Source: Sanguibacter hominis ATCC BAA-789 (GTDB lineage Bacteria > Actinomycetota > Actinomycetes > Actinomycetales > Cellulomonadaceae). From it: 64,000 bases of DNA. Under the pieces are notes generated by a model that worked only from the letters and a program-made list of their open reading frames with translations, was not told the origin of the DNA and did not search any database. The translations under genes and the position numbers were made by a program. Positions 1-6,579 of the stretch are shown here, one piece after another. Every line of letters begins with the position of its first letter. Position 1 is the first letter of the stretch. The stretch is from positions 1,302,001 to 1,366,000 of the forward strand of contig NZ_JAAXOW010000001.1 of assembly GCF_012396185.1 (NCBI RefSeq). Reading direction: 5' to 3'.

Positions 1-1
1 C

Positions 2-496
2 AGTGCCGTCCTCGCCGCGCACGAGCTGGGCGCCGAGCGCATCATCCTCATGGGCCGCCACCTGGCCCGCACGGACCTCGGGCGGGAGTTCGGCGCGACC
101 GACGTCGTCGCTGAGCGCGGCGACGAGGGCGTCGCGCGCGTCATGGACCTGACCGACGGCGAAGGCGCGCACGTCGTGCTCGAAGCCGTGGGGCACATGC
201 CCGCGTACGAGCAGTCGTACCGGGTCGTGCGGCCCGGCGGCGTCATCTCCCGCGTGGGGGTCCCGCAGTACGAGGAGGCGCCGGTCGGCTTCCCGTCGCT
301 GTTCGGCCAGAACGTCACTCTCACCGGCGGCGTCGCGCCCGTCCGGGCCTACCTGGATGACGCCGTCGGCCGCGTGCTGTCCGGGGCGATCAACCCGGGC
401 CGCGTGTTCGACCGGACGGTCACCCTCGACGACGTCGCCGAGGGCTACCGGCTCATGGACTCGCGCGAGGCGCTCAAGGTGATGGTCAAGCCCTGA
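2..496 (+). CDS. zinc-dependent alcohol dehydrogenase, C-terminal part (5' end outside window)
   Basis: The reading frame is open from the first full codon of the window, so the internal ATG at 50 is not the start. The visible 164 residues begin in the Rossmann nucleotide-binding region (AAHELGAERIILMGR, typical of the second strand that binds the NAD(P) ribose). They continue through the segment VVLEAVGH and RPGGVISRVGVP and end in the usual short C-terminal tail KVMVKP. This is the C-terminal half of the medium-chain, zinc-type dehydrogenase family (GroES-like N-terminus missing here). The zinc ligands would lie upstream, so substrate cannot be judged. It ends 132 bp before a convergent DoxX gene; repeat array A fills the gap. 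Confidence 0.9.
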   Translation, partial: SAVLAAHELGAERIILMGRHLARTDLGREFGATDVVAERGDEGVARVMDLTDGEGAHVVLEAVGHMPAYEQSYRVVRPGGVISRVGVPQYEEAPVGFPSLFGQNVTLTGGVAPVRAYLDDAVGRVLSGAINPGRVFDRTVTLDDVAEGYRLMDSREALKVMVKP

Positions 497-542
497 GCCC
501 GGTCGCGCTCCGAGCCCGGTCGCGCCCCGCGCCCGGTCGCGC
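497..542. repeat. three tandem copies of a 17-bp unit
   Basis: The 12-mer GCCCGGTCGCGC occurs at 497, 514 and 531, exactly 17 bp apart, directly after the dehydrogenase stop codon and directly before repeat array A. A similar GAGCCCGGTCGCG is seen beside array E (about 46290-46303). The role is unknown. Confidence 0.8.
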
Positions 543-545
543 TGT

Positions 546-630
546 GAGGTAGGGCGTTGCACCCGAGGTAGGTGCCTGCACGCGAGATCAGCCCCTCCAG
601 GGGCCTACCTCGCGTGCAGGCACCTACCTC
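546..630. repeat. array A of the 19-bp-period GAGGTAGG inverted repeat family
   Basis: GAGGTAGG lies at 546 and 565, with a degenerate unit (GAGATCAG) at 584. CCTACCTC lies at 604 and 623. Every step is 19 bp and the two halves face each other over a 12-base centre, with the symmetry axis at about 597.5 inside the palindrome GCCCCTCCAGGGGC (591-604). In this copy the spacers also match: 565-586 and 609-630 are a perfect 22-bp inverted repeat. The array fills the gap between two convergent genes, so it could form a long hairpin in either transcript. It looks like neither a standard terminator (no T run) nor coding DNA (19 is not a multiple of 3). Confidence 0.9.
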
Positions 631-1078
631 AGCGCGGCTCCGGCCGTGCGCCCCGACCGTGGACGGCCTGGAGAGCGCCTGTCGACCACAGTGCCCACGC
701 GACGAGCACAGGCTGGAAGAACAGCCGGCCGAACCGTTTCTCGTCGGTGTCCAGCCCGAAGCCGTCCTTGTGCTCGACCCACTGCGCGATGTTGCCGGGG
801 AAGATCACGACGAAGAACGCCGCCACGACGAGCCCGACGGCGACCCGCCAACGGGACAGCACGACGAGCGACGAGCCGAGCGCGATCTCGACCGCCCCCG
901 ACGCGAGCACGGTGAAGTCCTTCGCGGGGAACCAGCTCGGCACCTGGGCCTGGAACTCGTCCCGAGCGAACGACAGGTGGCTGATCCCCGCGAACAGGAG
1001 CGCGAGTCCGAGGCCGACGCGGGCGAGCCGGCGGGGCATCGTGTCGGCGGGCGGAGCGGCGGTGAGCAGTGTGCGCAT
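629..1078 (-). CDS. DoxX-like integral membrane protein
   Basis: This 149-aa protein has four predicted membrane segments (roughly residues 20-37, 58-75, 80-98 and 122-140) and the family-typical features GLALLFAGISHLSFARDEF and FPGNIAQW. The family is small DoxX/DoxD-like membrane proteins of poorly known role, sometimes linked to redox stress or to thiosulphate:quinone oxidoreductase. No partner gene is nearby, so I infer no function beyond membrane location. The stop codon overlaps the end of repeat array A by about two bases, so the array is effectively its 3' end. Confidence 0.8.
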   Translation of the reverse strand: MRTLLTAAPPADTMPRRLARVGLGLALLFAGISHLSFARDEFQAQVPSWFPAKDFTVLASGAVEIALGSSLVVLSRWRVAVGLVVAAFFVVIFPGNIAQWVEHKDGFGLDTDEKRFGRLFFQPVLVAWALWSTGALQAVHGRGARPEPR

Positions 1079-1221
1079 GCCTCCATCGTGCGGGTCGGCG
1101 CGGTCTCGCGCGAGCAGGGACGGGCCCGCTCCGACTGGGCGGAGACCGGCTCGCCCGTAGCGGCCGTCTCGCGAGGTGACGCGCCCGTTGCGCAGGTCAT
1201 CCCACCTCCGCTACCTTTCCG

Positions 1222-1240
1222 TGAGGTAAGGCTTGCCTAA
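1222..1240 (+). promoter_or_regulatory. DtxR/IdeR-type iron box
   Basis: TGAGGTAAGGCTTGCCTAA is a 19-bp imperfect palindrome. It matches the actinobacterial iron box (TTAGGTTAGGCTAACCTAA pattern) at all but two positions when A and T are treated as equivalent at the variable sites. It lies 54 bp before the start of the siderophore-binding lipoprotein, where an iron-loaded repressor would block the operon. Confidence 0.85.
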
Positions 1241-1294
1241 TGGGTGGATGACGATCTGCCCCACGTCACCCTCCCCGCAGACCGGAGCACCCCC

Positions 1295-2350
1295 ATGCGT
1301 CCCACCAGGATCCTCGCCGCCCTCGCGGCCTCGACCCTCGCCCTCGCGCTCGCCGCGTGCGGCTCGACGACCGAGCCCTCCACCCCCAGCGCCGCCCCGA
1401 CGGGCGTCGCCCCGTCGACGACGGCTCCCGCCGCGACCTTCCCCGTCAGCATCGAGCACGCTCTCGGCACGACGACGATCGACGAGAAGCCCGAACGCGT
1501 CGCGACCGTCAACTGGGCGAACCACGAGGTGCCGCTCGCCCTCGGCGTCGTCCCCGTCGGTATGGCTGCCGCCAACTTCGGCGACGACGACGGCAACGGC
1601 ACCCTGCCGTGGGTCGAGGAGAAGCTCACCGAGCTCGGCGCGCAGACCCCGGTGCTGTTCGACGAGACGGACGGCATCGACTTCGAGGCTGTCGCCGAGA
1701 CCGAGCCTGACGTCATCCTCGCCGCCTACTCCGGCCTCACGCAGGAGGACTACGACACGCTCAGCGAGATCGCCCCCGTCGTCGCGTACCCCGAGGGGCC
1801 GTGGGTCACGTCGTGGCGCGACATGATCCGCCTCAACGCGAAGGCCCTGGGCCTCGCAGCCGAGGGGGACGCTCTCGTCGCCGACCTGGAGGCGCAGATG
1901 ACCGCAGCGGTGGCCAAGCACGAGGGCCTCGCCGGCACGTCGACGATGTTCCTCACCCACGTCGACACCGCTGACCTCAGCCAGGTGTCGTTCTATACGC
2001 CGAAGGACACGCGCGCCGCGTTCTTCGAGGACCTCGGACTGACCACCCCCGCGTCCGTGACGGCGGCGAGCAAGGACCCCGAGGCGTTCTCCGGCACCGT
2101 CTCCGCTGAGCAGGTCGACACGTTCGACGACGTCGAGCTCATCGTGACGTACGGCGGCGACGAGATCGTCGCGGCCCTCGAGAAGGACCCGCTGCTGTCG
2201 CAGATGCCCGCCGTCAAGGCTGGCGCGATCGTCTCGCTGCCCGGCTCCGACCCGATCGGCACGGCGGCGAACCCCACGCCGCTCGCCATCTCGTGGGTCC
2301 TCGACGAGTACGTGACGATGCTCGCCGACGCCGCCGCCAAGGTGAAGTGA
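1295..2350 (+). CDS. iron-siderophore ABC transporter, substrate-binding lipoprotein
   Basis: Periplasmic-binding-fold protein (FecB/FepB family) that captures a ferric siderophore outside the membrane. I start it at the ATG at 1295 rather than the in-frame ATG at 1244. The later start gives a proper lipoprotein signal: basic MRPTR, a hydrophobic stretch and the lipobox LAAC with the lipidated cysteine at residue 22. The mature protein (about 330 residues) opens with an S/T/P-rich linker, then the binding-protein core (PERVATVNWANHEVPLALGVVPVG, typical of this family). It is followed without a gap by two permeases and an ATPase. An iron box sits just upstream, so iron repression is likely. 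The exact siderophore cannot be read from sequence. Confidence 0.93.
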   Translation: MRPTRILAALAASTLALALAACGSTTEPSTPSAAPTGVAPSTTAPAATFPVSIEHALGTTTIDEKPERVATVNWANHEVPLALGVVPVGMAAANFGDDDGNGTLPWVEEKLTELGAQTPVLFDETDGIDFEAVAETEPDVILAAYSGLTQEDYDTLSEIAPVVAYPEGPWVTSWRDMIRLNAKALGLAAEGDALVADLEAQMTAAVAKHEGLAGTSTMFLTHVDTADLSQVSFYTPKDTRAAFFEDLGLTTPASVTAASKDPEAFSGTVSAEQVDTFDDVELIVTYGGDEIVAALEKDPLLSQMPAVKAGAIVSLPGSDPIGTAANPTPLAISWVLDEYVTMLADAAAKVK

Positions 2351-3387
2351 CCGCGACCGCCACCCCCGCGCCGACCGTCGCCCTCGTGCGACGGTCGGCG
2401 CGCGTGCGCCTCCTGTGGCTCGCCGTGCTCGTCGCGCTGCTCGTCGCCGCAGGGGTCACGTCCCTCGCCGTCGGCTCGCGCCAGGTCGCGTGGCACGACG
2501 TCGTCGCCGCCCTCGGTGGCGCACGTGACGGGCTCGACCACGCCGCTGTCGCCGTGCGCGTGCCGCGCACCGTCCTCGCGGCGCTCGTCGGGGCGGCGCT
2601 CGGCCTCGCAGGCGCCGTCATGCAGGGCGTGACGCGTAACCCGCTCGCCGACCCGGGGATCCTCGGCGTGACGACCGGAGCGTCGCTCGCCGTCGTCGTC
2701 GGCATCGCCTGGTTCGGGCTGACCACCGCGACGAGCAAGGTGTGGGTGGCGATCGTCGGCGCCGGGGTGACCGCAGTCTTCGTGTACGTCATCGGGTCGC
2801 TCGGCCGCGGCGGTGCTACCCCGCTGAAGCTAGCGCTCGCAGGCGCCGCGACGTCTGCGGCCCTCTCGTCCTTCATCGCGGGAGTCGTGCTCGGCCGCAA
2901 CGACATCTCCGGGACGGTCCGCTCGTGGCAGGTCGGCGGCGTCGGCGGAGCGACCTTCGCGACCATGACTCCCGTGCTGCCGTTCCTCGCGGCAGGTCTC
3001 GTCGTGTGCCTCGCGTGCGCGCGGAGCCTCGACTCCCTCGCCCTCGGGGACGACGTCGCAGCCGGCCTCGGTGAGAACGTCGCCGTCGCGCGCGGCGTCG
3101 CGTCCCTCGGCGCGATCGTCCTGTGCGGCGCCGCGACCTCGGTCGCCGGCCCGATCGCATTCGTCGGGCTCGTCGTCCCGCATGCGTGCCGCCTGATCGT
3201 CGGACCCGCGCACCGGTGGCTCCTGCCGTTCTCCGCGCTCGCAGGCGCATGCCTCCTGCTGTTGGGCGACGTCGTCGGACGCGTCGTCGCGCGGCCGGAG
3301 GAGATCGCGGTCGGCATCATCACCGCGATCGTGGGTGCACCGTTCTTCATCGCGATCGTGCGGCGCAGGAAGGTGCGCGAGCTGTGA
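2347..3387 (+). CDS. iron-siderophore ABC transporter permease (FecCD family), first
   Basis: Polytopic inner-membrane protein of 346 aa with about nine to ten hydrophobic helices and the FecCD landmarks: LRVPRT-like VRVPRTVLAALVGAALGLAGAVMQG, then RNPLADPGILGVTTGAS, and the late GPIAFVGLVVPHACR segment that contacts the ATPase. The GTG start at 2347 overlaps the lipoprotein stop by four bases (GTGA), the usual sign of translational coupling. This start gives the expected family length, whereas the longer frame would overlap the upstream gene by 58 bp. It pairs with the next gene to form the translocation channel. Confidence 0.93.
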   Translation: MTATATPAPTVALVRRSARVRLLWLAVLVALLVAAGVTSLAVGSRQVAWHDVVAALGGARDGLDHAAVAVRVPRTVLAALVGAALGLAGAVMQGVTRNPLADPGILGVTTGASLAVVVGIAWFGLTTATSKVWVAIVGAGVTAVFVYVIGSLGRGGATPLKLALAGAATSAALSSFIAGVVLGRNDISGTVRSWQVGGVGGATFATMTPVLPFLAAGLVVCLACARSLDSLALGDDVAAGLGENVAVARGVASLGAIVLCGAATSVAGPIAFVGLVVPHACRLIVGPAHRWLLPFSALAGACLLLLGDVVGRVVARPEEIAVGIITAIVGAPFFIAIVRRRKVREL

Positions 3388-4448
3388 CCGGGACCGTCGC
3401 CCCGCCTGCGCTCGCGGGTGCCACGCTCGTCGGGAAGGTCGCAGCCGAGCGCCGTCGGCGCGCCCGGCGGCGCACCGGCGTGACCCTCGCGCTCGTCGCC
3501 GCGATCGTCGTCGTCTGGGCGCTGAGCCTCATGATCGGCAAGACGTTCTACGGGCCCGGCGTCGTCCTCGACGTCCTGCTGGGGCGCGACGCCGACGGCG
3601 CCACGTTCGCCGTCGGCCGCCTGCGCCTCCCGCGCGCGACCCTCGGGCTGCTCGCCGGAGCGTGCTTCGGCCTCGCCGGCGTGACGTTCCAGACGATGCT
3701 CCGCAACCCGCTCGCCAGCCCCGACATCATCGGCATCAGCTCGGGTGCGAGCGTCGCCGCGACGTTCGCGATCGTCGTGCTCGGCCTCGACGGCGCGCAG
3801 GTGTCGCTCTTCGCGATCGTCGCCGGGCTCGGCGTCGCCCTGCTCATCTACGTGCTGTCCATGAAGGACGGCGTCGCGGGCACGCGGCTCGTTCTCGTGG
3901 GGATCGGCGTCACCGCCATGCTCGAGGCTGTCACGACGTACCTGCTGCAGCGGGCCTCCGAGTGGGACGTCAACGAGGCCATGCGGTGGCTCACCGGGTC
4001 CCTCAACGGGTCGCGCTGGAGCGAGGTCGTGCCCGTGGCCGTCGCGCTCGCGGTGCTCGGACCCGTGCTCGCAGCGCTCGCACGCGACCTCGAGACGCTG
4101 CGCCTGGGCGACGACGCGGCGTCGGCCCTCGGGACGCGCGTCGGCCGGACCCGCCTCGGCGTCGTGGTCGCGGCTGTCGGGCTCATCGGCTTCGCGACGG
4201 CCGCGACCGGACCGATCGCGTTCGTCGCGTTCCTCGCCGGCCCCATCGCGGCGCGGCTCGTCGGACCGAACGGCTCGCTGCTCCTGCCGGCCGCGCTGAC
4301 GGGCTCGCTCCTCGTGCTGCTCGCCGACCTGGTCGGCCAGCACGGTGTGGGCACACGCTTCCCCGTCGGCGTCGTCACGGGGGTGCTCGGCGCGCCGTTC
4401 CTCGTCTACCTGATCATCCGTTCCCACCGTGCAGGAGGGTCGATATGA
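3384..4448 (+). CDS. iron-siderophore ABC transporter permease (FecCD family), second
   Basis: This is the second half of the permease heterodimer: 354 aa with roughly ten membrane helices. The conserved blocks are RLPRATLGLLAGACFGLAGVTFQ, RNPLASPDIIGISSGAS and TGPIAFVAFLAGPIAARL. The GTG at 3384 overlaps the preceding stop by four bases. A longer frame reaching back to 3123 exists but lies inside the first permease and encodes arginine-rich non-family sequence, so it is rejected. An Arg-rich cytoplasmic N-terminus (residues 19-30) precedes the first helix. Like its neighbour, it should be transcribed from the iron-box promoter. Confidence 0.93.
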   Translation: MTGTVAPPALAGATLVGKVAAERRRRARRRTGVTLALVAAIVVVWALSLMIGKTFYGPGVVLDVLLGRDADGATFAVGRLRLPRATLGLLAGACFGLAGVTFQTMLRNPLASPDIIGISSGASVAATFAIVVLGLDGAQVSLFAIVAGLGVALLIYVLSMKDGVAGTRLVLVGIGVTAMLEAVTTYLLQRASEWDVNEAMRWLTGSLNGSRWSEVVPVAVALAVLGPVLAALARDLETLRLGDDAASALGTRVGRTRLGVVVAAVGLIGFATAATGPIAFVAFLAGPIAARLVGPNGSLLLPAALTGSLLVLLADLVGQHGVGTRFPVGVVTGVLGAPFLVYLIIRSHRAGGSI

Positions 4449-5275
4449 CCGCCGCTCACACGCTCGCCGCGACGAGCCTGACCGTCGGCTACCGCGACCG
4501 GGTCGTCATCGAGGATCTTGACCTCGCCGTGCCGCCCGGCGCCGTGACCGCGATCGTCGGCGCGAACGCGTGCGGCAAGTCGACGCTGCTCCGGTCGATG
4601 TCCCGGTTGCTCGCCCCGCAGCAGGGGCACGTGCTGCTCGACGGCCGCGCCGTCCACGCGACGCCCGCCCGGCAGCTGGCCCGCACCCTCGGGCTGCTCC
4701 CGCAGTCGCCCGTCGCGCCCGACGGCATCACCGTGGGCGACCTGGTCGGGCGCGGGCGCCACCCGCACCACGGCCTCATGTCGCGATGGACGACGGCCGA
4801 CGACGTCGCCGTCGCCCAGGCCCTCGAGGCGACCGGCACGGCCGACCTGATCGACCGGCCGGTCGACGAGCTCTCCGGCGGGCAGCGGCAGCGGGTCTGG
4901 ATCGCGATGGCGCTCGCGCAGCAGACGGACCTGCTGCTGCTCGACGAGCCGACGACGTTCCTCGACGTCGCGCACCAGGTCGAGGTGCTCGACCTGCTGA
5001 CCGACCTCAACCGCGCTCGCGGCACGACGGTCATCATGGTGCTGCACGACCTCAACCTCGCAGCCCGCTACGCCGACCACCTCGTCGCGATGGTCGACGG
5101 CGCGGTGCACGCGGCCGGCGCCCCGGGCGACGTGCTGACCGAGGACACGGTGCGGACCGTGTTCGGGCTCGAGAGCCGGGTGATCGAGGACCCGACGTCC
5201 GGCCGACCGATGATGCTGCCGCTCGGGCGGCATCGCGTGGCGCCGACCGGCGTGGGCGGTGCGCCGGTGCGCTGA
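4445..5275 (+). CDS. iron-siderophore ABC transporter ATP-binding protein
   Basis: FecE-type ATPase of 276 aa that powers import through the two permeases. Walker A is GANACGKST (residues 39-47), the ABC signature LSGGQRQR starts at residue 143, Walker B LLLLDEPT ends near residue 170, and the switch histidine follows in MVLHDLNLAARY. The ATG overlaps the permease stop (ATGA). Residues PTSGRPMMLPL near the end are typical of siderophore importers. It completes a four-gene operon; the siderophore-reductase or utilisation gene often seen in such operons is absent here. Confidence 0.94.
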   Translation: MTAAHTLAATSLTVGYRDRVVIEDLDLAVPPGAVTAIVGANACGKSTLLRSMSRLLAPQQGHVLLDGRAVHATPARQLARTLGLLPQSPVAPDGITVGDLVGRGRHPHHGLMSRWTTADDVAVAQALEATGTADLIDRPVDELSGGQRQRVWIAMALAQQTDLLLLDEPTTFLDVAHQVEVLDLLTDLNRARGTTVIMVLHDLNLAARYADHLVAMVDGAVHAAGAPGDVLTEDTVRTVFGLESRVIEDPTSGRPMMLPLGRHRVAPTGVGGAPVR

Positions 5276-5295
5276 GCAGCGGTTCGAGAGGGATG

Positions 5296-5325
5296 TTCAC
5301 GCAGTGTATACATCGGGTGTAGTCT
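5296..5325 (+). promoter_or_regulatory. promoter of the PadR-ABC operon with an operator-like palindrome
   Basis: A -35-like TTCACG (5296) and a -10 hexamer TAGTCT (5320) are 18 bp apart. The -10 ends 7 bases before the ATG, so the mRNA is probably leaderless. The palindrome TGTATACA (5305-5312) lies in the spacer, where a PadR protein could block polymerase. Confidence 0.6.
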
Positions 5326-5332
5326 CCTGGCC

Positions 5333-5890
5333 ATGACAGTTCCGATGGCAATCCTCGCCTTCCTGGACAGCGGCCCGACGCACGGGTTCGTCCTCAAGCG
5401 TCGGTACGACGAACTGCTCGGTCACGGCAGGGAGCTCAAGTACGGGCAGGTGTACTCGACGCTCGCCCGGCTCGAGCGCGACGGGCTCGCAGGCGGTGTC
5501 GGCCTCGAGCACGGTGACGGCGCCGACCGGAAGGTCTACGCGATCACCCCCGCAGGGGCGAGCGAGCTCGACACGTGGCTCGGCTCGCCGCACGTCCCTT
5601 CCGGCCGACCGTCGGAGCTCTTCACGAAGGTCGTCCTCGCGCTCGTCGCCGGCCGATCCGCCGACTCTGTCCTCGACATCCAGCGCCGCGCCTACCTTGC
5701 GCGCATGCGCGAACTCACCGCCGCACGGCGTGACGGCGACGTAGTCGACCGCCTCGCCGCCGACTACGAGATCGCCCATCTCGAGGCTGACCTGCGCTGG
5801 ATCGAGCTCGCGGGCACACGACTCGAGACGCTCGCCCAGGAGGTCCGCGGCAGCGCCGCTACTACGAACGACGGCGAGGAGCCCCGATGA
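5333..5890 (+). CDS. PadR family transcriptional regulator
   Basis: 185-aa protein with an N-terminal winged helix (MAILAFLDSGPTHGFVLKRRYDELLG, then QVYSTLARLERDGLA and the wing DRKVYAITPAGASELDTWL). An acidic, coiled C-terminal helix region follows (about residues 115-175) that would dimerise. PadR proteins usually repress the neighbouring transporter and release DNA on ligand binding. This gene overlaps the following ABC ATPase by four bases, so it probably controls and is co-transcribed with that exporter. The promoter carries a TGTATACA palindrome. The effector is unknown, although exporters of this kind often handle antimicrobial peptides or lipids. Confidence 0.92.
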   Translation: MTVPMAILAFLDSGPTHGFVLKRRYDELLGHGRELKYGQVYSTLARLERDGLAGGVGLEHGDGADRKVYAITPAGASELDTWLGSPHVPSGRPSELFTKVVLALVAGRSADSVLDIQRRAYLARMRELTAARRDGDVVDRLAADYEIAHLEADLRWIELAGTRLETLAQEVRGSAATTNDGEEPR

Positions 5891-6579
5891 CCGCCCCCGT
5901 CCTCACAGGCACCAGGCTCGCCAAGTCCTTCGGCGCGACGTCGGCGCTCGTCGACGCGAGCATCGATGTCGCGCCCGGCGAGATCGTCGCCGTCATGGGC
6001 CCCTCCGGCTCGGGCAAGTCGACGCTCCTCCACCTCCTGGCCGGCCTGCTCCGGCCCGACGCCGGCACCGTCGAGATCGCAGGCGTACGGATCGACACGA
6101 TGTCGGAGCGGCAGCGCTCCGACGTCCGGCTGCGGCAGCTCGGCTTCGTCTTCCAGCACGGCGAGCTCGTCCCGGAGCTCACCGTCGTCGAGAACGTCGA
6201 GCTGCCGTTGCGCCTCACGGGCGTGAGCGCGCGACCAGCCCGGGACCGCGCGCTCGAGGCACTCGACCGGCTCGGGGTCGCCGGTGAGGCTGACCGTCGT
6301 CTCTCCGAGGTGTCGGGGGGACAGGCCCAGCGGGCGGCGGTCGCCCGCGCGCTCGTGCACGCACCGCCTGTGGTCCTCGCCGACGAGCCGACCGGCGCGC
6401 TCGACACGCTCACGGGTGAGCTCGTGCTCGAAGCGTTCGTCGATGCGGCGCGCGACCAGGGCACCGCCGTCGTCCTCGTCACGCACGACCTGCGCGTCGC
6501 GTCGTACGCGAGCCGTGACGTCCTCGTGCGAGACGGTCGCAGCGTCGACCAGGCCGCATACATCGGCGACCCGCGATGA
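5887..6579 (+). CDS. ABC transporter ATP-binding protein (MacB/LolD-like)
   Basis: 230-aa ATPase of the MacB/LolD/FtsE type. Walker A is GPSGSGKST (residues 38-46), the Q-loop lies in FVFQHGELVPELTVVENVELPL, and the signature is VSGGQAQR (Val in place of the usual Leu). Walker B is VVLADEPTGALD and the switch His is in LVTHDLRVASYA. The block after the Q-loop and the GALD ending are characteristic of this class. It drives the FtsX-like permease encoded next, with which it overlaps by four bases. It is part of a PadR-regulated three-gene operon. Confidence 0.93.
   Translation: MTAPVLTGTRLAKSFGATSALVDASIDVAPGEIVAVMGPSGSGKSTLLHLLAGLLRPDAGTVEIAGVRIDTMSERQRSDVRLRQLGFVFQHGELVPELTVVENVELPLRLTGVSARPARDRALEALDRLGVAGEADRRLSEVSGGQAQRAAVARALVHAPPVVLADEPTGALDTLTGELVLEAFVDAARDQGTAVVLVTHDLRVASYASRDVLVRDGRSVDQAAYIGDPR

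Noticed and set aside
1244-1294. Earlier start for the siderophore-binding lipoprotein
   Set aside because: It would put 17 hydrophilic residues before the signal peptide and sit 3 bp from the iron box; the ATG at 1295 gives a normal lipoprotein signal.
2214-4427. 737-aa minus-strand open frame opposite the FecCD permeases
   Set aside because: Low-complexity Arg/Asp/Glu-rich sequence typical of antisense shadow in GC-rich DNA; the plus-strand genes have clear family motifs.
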